From assembly GCF_001591965.1 (NCBI RefSeq), contig NZ_BCVX01000003.1, positions 62,001 through 126,000 of the forward strand: a DNA stretch of 64,000 nt. Reading direction: 5' to 3'. Under the pieces are notes generated by a model. The model was not told the origin of the DNA. It searched no databases and saw only the letters and a list, made by a program, of their open reading frames with translations. This DNA is from Lysinibacillus odysseyi 34hs-1 = NBRC 100172 (GTDB lineage Bacteria > Bacillota > Bacilli > Bacillales_A > Planococcaceae). Below, in pieces: positions 61,040 through 64,000 of the stretch. Position 1 is the first letter of the stretch; each line of letters opens with the position of its first letter. A program made the position numbers and the translations under genes.

Positions 61040-62125
61040 ATGGAAAGAAAACGAATTGTCGTAAAAATCGGAAGCAGTTCACTGACAAATGCAAAGGGAG
61101 AAATTGACAAACAGAAATTTATGGATCATATCCAGGCAATCGCTAAATTAAAGCAGCTTGGACATGATATCCTACTCGTATCATCTGGAGCTGTCGCTGC
61201 TGGCTTTCGTATGCTTGGCTACTCATCACGCCCGGTTACGATTAAAGGAAAGCAGGCTGCCGCAGCTGTAGGGCAGAGCCTGTTGATTGGAAGGTATACA
61301 GAGGCTTTTAGTAAGTATGGCATTATACCTGCCCAAATCTTATTAACGCGCCATGATTTCAGTGAAAAAAAACGCTATAAAAATGCTTATGCTACATTTG
61401 CAGAACTGCTGGATCGTTCGATTCTTCCAATTATTAATGAAAATGATACCGTATCGGTTACAGAATTGACTTTCGGAGACAACGACATGCTGTCAGCGCT
61501 TGTAAGCGGCCTTGTCCATGCGGATCATCTCATTATTCTGACAGATGTTAATGGTCTGTATGATGCAAATCCACTAAAAAATCGAGAAGCGAAACGAATT
61601 GACCGTATTGCAGAAATAACAGATGAAATGCTTGGCTTTGCAAGTGGAACAGCTTCAAAAGTAGGAACAGGCGGCATGCAGTCTAAGCTTATCGCTGCAC
61701 GCTACGCAATGAATGCAGGTGTAAAGGTATTCATCGGTAATGGGACGGGGGAAAATAAGCTAACGGCAATTTTGGAAGGCCACGGAGATGGTACCTATGT
61801 TGAAAGTGAGTCTTGCTCTATTCTGCCCATGAACAAACAATGGCTAACCCTTACTGAGGTAAGCGGAAAGCTCTTTATCGATGATGGAGCCGTAAAAGCT
61901 ATCACAACCGGTGGTAAGTCTTTGCTCCCTGCTGGTATTTACGCTTTTGAAGGGCATTTTGAAAAGGGAGATGTAGTCGAAGTGTACGACCGGCATATTT
62001 TAATTGGCCGCGGAGAAACTCTCTATTCCAGTGACTTGCTTGAAAAAGCGATGGGAAAACGTACCGGTGAAACCGATTGCCCAATAGAGGTCGTCATTCA
62101 TCGAAATAACTGGGTAGAAGTATAA
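61040..62125 (+). CDS. proB: Glutamate 5-kinase
   Basis: First step of proline synthesis: glutamate to gamma-glutamyl phosphate, cytoplasmic. 361 residues with kinase domain (about 1-260): [95 protein letters not shown], and a C-terminal PUA domain (about 272-355, [20 protein letters not shown]). ATG follows GGAGG. First gene of proBA, controlled by the proline T-box; proA starts 10 bases after. Confidence 0.96.
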   Translation: MERKRIVVKIGSSSLTNAKGEIDKQKFMDHIQAIAKLKQLGHDILLVSSGAVAAGFRMLGYSSRPVTIKGKQAAAAVGQSLLIGRYTEAFSKYGIIPAQILLTRHDFSEKKRYKNAYATFAELLDRSILPIINENDTVSVTELTFGDNDMLSALVSGLVHADHLIILTDVNGLYDANPLKNREAKRIDRIAEITDEMLGFASGTASKVGTGGMQSKLIAARYAMNAGVKVFIGNGTGENKLTAILEGHGDGTYVESESCSILPMNKQWLTLTEVSGKLFIDDGAVKAITTGGKSLLPAGIYAFEGHFEKGDVVEVYDRHILIGRGETLYSSDLLEKAMGKRTGETDCPIEVVIHRNNWVEV

Positions 62126-62135
62126 GGAGGACATT

Positions 62136-63398
62136 ATGAGTACAATTATTGACAATGAAGTAATGGAAAAAGGAAAACGAGCTAAAGCTGCGAGTTTTGT
62201 CATGAATACCAAGACGACCGTGGAAAAAAATGCGGCGTTGCTGGCTATTGCCGACCAGTTAGAGCAAGACAAAAAGAAAATCATGATGGAAAATGAAAAA
62301 GATTTACAAGATGGAAAGGAATCTGGGCTTGCAACCGCTACGCTAGACCGTATTATGCTAAATGAAGAGCGGATCAGCGCTATGAGCGAGGCTATCCGCC
62401 TGCTTGTAGAATTGCCTGACCCTGTTGGTGAAGTGCTTGAAGACATTACGAAGGAAAATAGCCTTCATATTTTGAAAAAGCGGGTGCCTCTTGGAGTGAT
62501 CGGGATGATCTATGAAGCGCGCCCTAATGTGACGGTCGATGCTGCAACCCTTTCCTTAAAGACGGGAAATGCTGTACTGCTGCGCGGCTCTTCTTCTGCC
62601 AGATTTTCAAATATCGCGCTAGTCGCATCCATTCACCGTGCGTTAGAAAAGGCTTCTTTCCCGCAGGATGCCGTCTTGCTTATTGAAGACACATCCCGTG
62701 AAACAGCTAAATCATTATTTAACCTAAACGAATATTTAGATGTCCTTATTCCGCGCGGAGGAAAAAAGCTGATTGACCTTGTCGTACGTGAAGCGAGTGT
62801 TCCAGTGCTGGAAACAGGTGCCGGTAACTGTCATATATTCATCGATGCATCAGCCAATTACGATATGGCAGTAAAAATTACTTTAAACGCAAAGACACAG
62901 CGCCCTTCTGTTTGTAATGCGGCTGAAAGTCTGCTGATCCACAAAGAGTTTTTCAGGATACATGGAGAGCAGCTATTAGCTATGCTTTCTGATGCAGGCA
63001 TTAAAATATACGGTGATGACAAAGTATGCAGCGTATTGCCTGCTGCCCTCCAAGCGTCCGAAGACCATTATGCCGAAGAATTTCTTGATTTAACGATCAG
63101 TGTAAAGATTGTGGATTCTATAGAAGAAGCGATTCTTCATATAAACAGATTCGGTACAAACCATTCAGAAGCAATTATAACGGAAAGCAGTAAGAATGCT
63201 AAATGCTTCCTGAACTCGGTAGACGCAGCAGCCGTTTATCATAATGCTTCTACACGCTTTACAGACGGCTTTGAATTCGGATACGGTGCGGAAATCGGGA
63301 TTTCCACACAAAAGCTCCATGCACGTGGTCCGATGGGTCTCCCTGCTTTAACTTCAACTAAATACTATGTGTTCGGCGATGGCCAGACGCGTGGGTAA
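62136..63398 (+). CDS. proA: Glutamate-5-semialdehyde dehydrogenase
   Basis: Second step of proline synthesis: NADPH reduction of gamma-glutamyl phosphate, working with ProB. 420 residues, the normal length. Seen: [106 protein letters not shown] (catalytic Cys), and GRMGLPAL-like [18 protein letters not shown] follows AAGGAGG. Ends the operon. Confidence 0.97.
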   Translation: MSTIIDNEVMEKGKRAKAASFVMNTKTTVEKNAALLAIADQLEQDKKKIMMENEKDLQDGKESGLATATLDRIMLNEERISAMSEAIRLLVELPDPVGEVLEDITKENSLHILKKRVPLGVIGMIYEARPNVTVDAATLSLKTGNAVLLRGSSSARFSNIALVASIHRALEKASFPQDAVLLIEDTSRETAKSLFNLNEYLDVLIPRGGKKLIDLVVREASVPVLETGAGNCHIFIDASANYDMAVKITLNAKTQRPSVCNAAESLLIHKEFFRIHGEQLLAMLSDAGIKIYGDDKVCSVLPAALQASEDHYAEEFLDLTISVKIVDSIEEAILHINRFGTNHSEAIITESSKNAKCFLNSVDAAAVYHNASTRFTDGFEFGYGAEIGISTQKLHARGPMGLPALTSTKYYVFGDGQTRG

Positions 63399-63725
63399 TC
63401 TTTAGACGTCTATTTTCTAATGGACGTCTCTTTACTTAGCAAATACGTTATTTATAGACAAGTAATTATCATAAAAGAAGTTTTACTAGGTAAAAAGGTT
63501 TGTTTCGCGAAATTGAAAATTGAATACGCATAATTCATGGCAAGATTTGCGGAAATAGCAGTGGAAAATGCGCATTTATTTTTTCACCTACAGTTAATTG
63601 TTATGTTTAAACACATATCTTCGTGGAAAAACACCAGTATAGTACAAGGTTTTTTAACCATTCTAAAAGAAGGTCCTTTTTCAGTAGCAATTAGAGTAAA
63701 AATCTAACAAAAAGAAGGTAATCAC
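63399..63725. other. Intergenic region after proBA
   Basis: About 330 bases with the hairpin noted at 63404; AT-rich, no gene. The promoter of the FMN reductase is presumably near 63640-63690 but was not assigned. Confidence 0.4.
63404..63436 (+). terminator. Probable terminator of proBA
   Basis: AGACGTC/GACGTCT with a 12-base loop, followed by CTTTACTT; the T tract is poor. Confidence 0.5.
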
Positions 63726-64000
63726 ATGAAAATCGTGGCAATCAACGGTAGCCTGCGAAAAGGCTCATACAACGGCAAGTTAATCGATGTTGTGAAAGCA
63801 AAATGTCCGGATAATATTACATTTGAAACAGCATCCATTGATGAACTGCCATTATTTAATGAAGATTTAGAAGCATCGCCTCCCGATCGCGTTCTCTCCT
63901 TTAAAGAGCAATTGGCAAACGCCGATATCCTCCTATTTGCCACGCCAAATTATAACGGGTCCATTCCGGGAGTATTAAAAAATGCGATTGATTGGGCATC
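63726..64000 (+). CDS. NAD(P)H-dependent FMN reductase, 5' part (runs off the window)
   Basis: Flavodoxin-fold reductase; 91 residues are visible of a family of about 180. Seen: MKIVAINGSLRKGSYNGKLI (phosphate-binding loop GSLRKGSYN), SIDELPLFNEDLEASPPDRV, and FATPNYNGSIPGVLKNAIDW, the standard flavin-binding P-x-Y-N-x-S-x-P-G-x-L-K-N-A-I-D-W signature. ATG follows AAGAAGG. Could reduce quinones, azo dyes or chromate; substrate not readable. Confidence 0.92.
   Translation, partial: MKIVAINGSLRKGSYNGKLIDVVKAKCPDNITFETASIDELPLFNEDLEASPPDRVLSFKEQLANADILLFATPNYNGSIPGVLKNAIDWA

Noticed and set aside
1-64000. CRISPR array, prophage, toxin-antitoxin pair, restriction-modification or biosynthetic cluster
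   Set aside because: I looked for regular spaced repeats, cas, phage structural, methylase or assembly-line genes and saw none.

Overview
The window reads as chromosomal DNA from a low-GC, Gram-positive, spore-former-type bacterium of the Bacillales, most likely Planococcaceae (Lysinibacillus/Solibacillus-like). The grounds are AT-rich sequence, strong AGGAGG-type ribosome binding sites, frequent TTG/GTG starts, sigma-A promoters of TTGACA-17-TATAAT type, a proline T-box ahead of proBA, and the gene neighbours thyA, ypjP, ypiP and bacilliredoxin, which lie close together in Bacillus subtilis (recalled, not looked up).

Layout. 0-0.6 kb: 5' part of thyA. 0.7-19 kb: variable segment lying between thyA and ypjP. 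It holds a membrane diguanylate cyclase, AraC, TetR, SDR, an acyl-CoA dehydrogenase/acyl-CoA synthetase operon with an esterase, a ferredoxin-NADP reductase, a DMT transporter, GNAT, DinB and small orphans, mixed with decayed gene fragments. 19-21.5 kb: conserved block ypjP, a 25-residue membrane peptide, a candidate structured RNA, ypiP and brxA. 21.7-31 kb: second variable segment with insertion-sequence ends, dispersed repeats, pseudogenes, SDR/HxlR, a DMT transporter behind a riboswitch-like leader, glutaminase and UV endonuclease. 31-35 kb: LysR with a TauE/SafE exporter and two small unknown reading frames. 35-41 kb: ABC exporter and a Fur-controlled siderophore uptake system. 41-54.9 kb: LRR/TPR protein, PIN-domain protein, NRDE protein, Cu/Zn superoxide dismutase lipoprotein, TetR-MFS efflux pair, EcsC and DoxX proteins, and a three-gene glycerophosphodiesterase operon. 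55-64 kb: aspartokinase, a type IA topoisomerase, a small sigma factor, T-box-controlled proBA and the start of an FMN reductase.

How genes work together. The acyl-CoA dehydrogenase and ligase form an operon whose -35 box overlaps a 15-bp palindrome, so repressor control is likely, possibly by one of the two nearby TetR proteins. The siderophore binding protein, two permeases and the ATPase make one importer served by two Fur-box-like sites. ProB and ProA make the first steps of proline synthesis and are read out through a CCU-specifier T-box. LysR and TauE are divergent and probably form a regulator/exporter pair.

Most notable for follow-up: (1) a roughly 260-290 nt structured RNA candidate at 19.94-20.23 kb (minus strand) with a perfect-spacing consensus promoter and long closing stem; (2) a leader at 25.30-25.41 kb with mutually exclusive hairpins before a DMT transporter, a candidate riboswitch of a class I do not recognise; (3) a GC-rich hairpin island at 25.73 kb. 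I did not find a defence island, CRISPR array, prophage or biosynthetic cluster. All identities are from reading translations and motifs by eye; no database search was possible.
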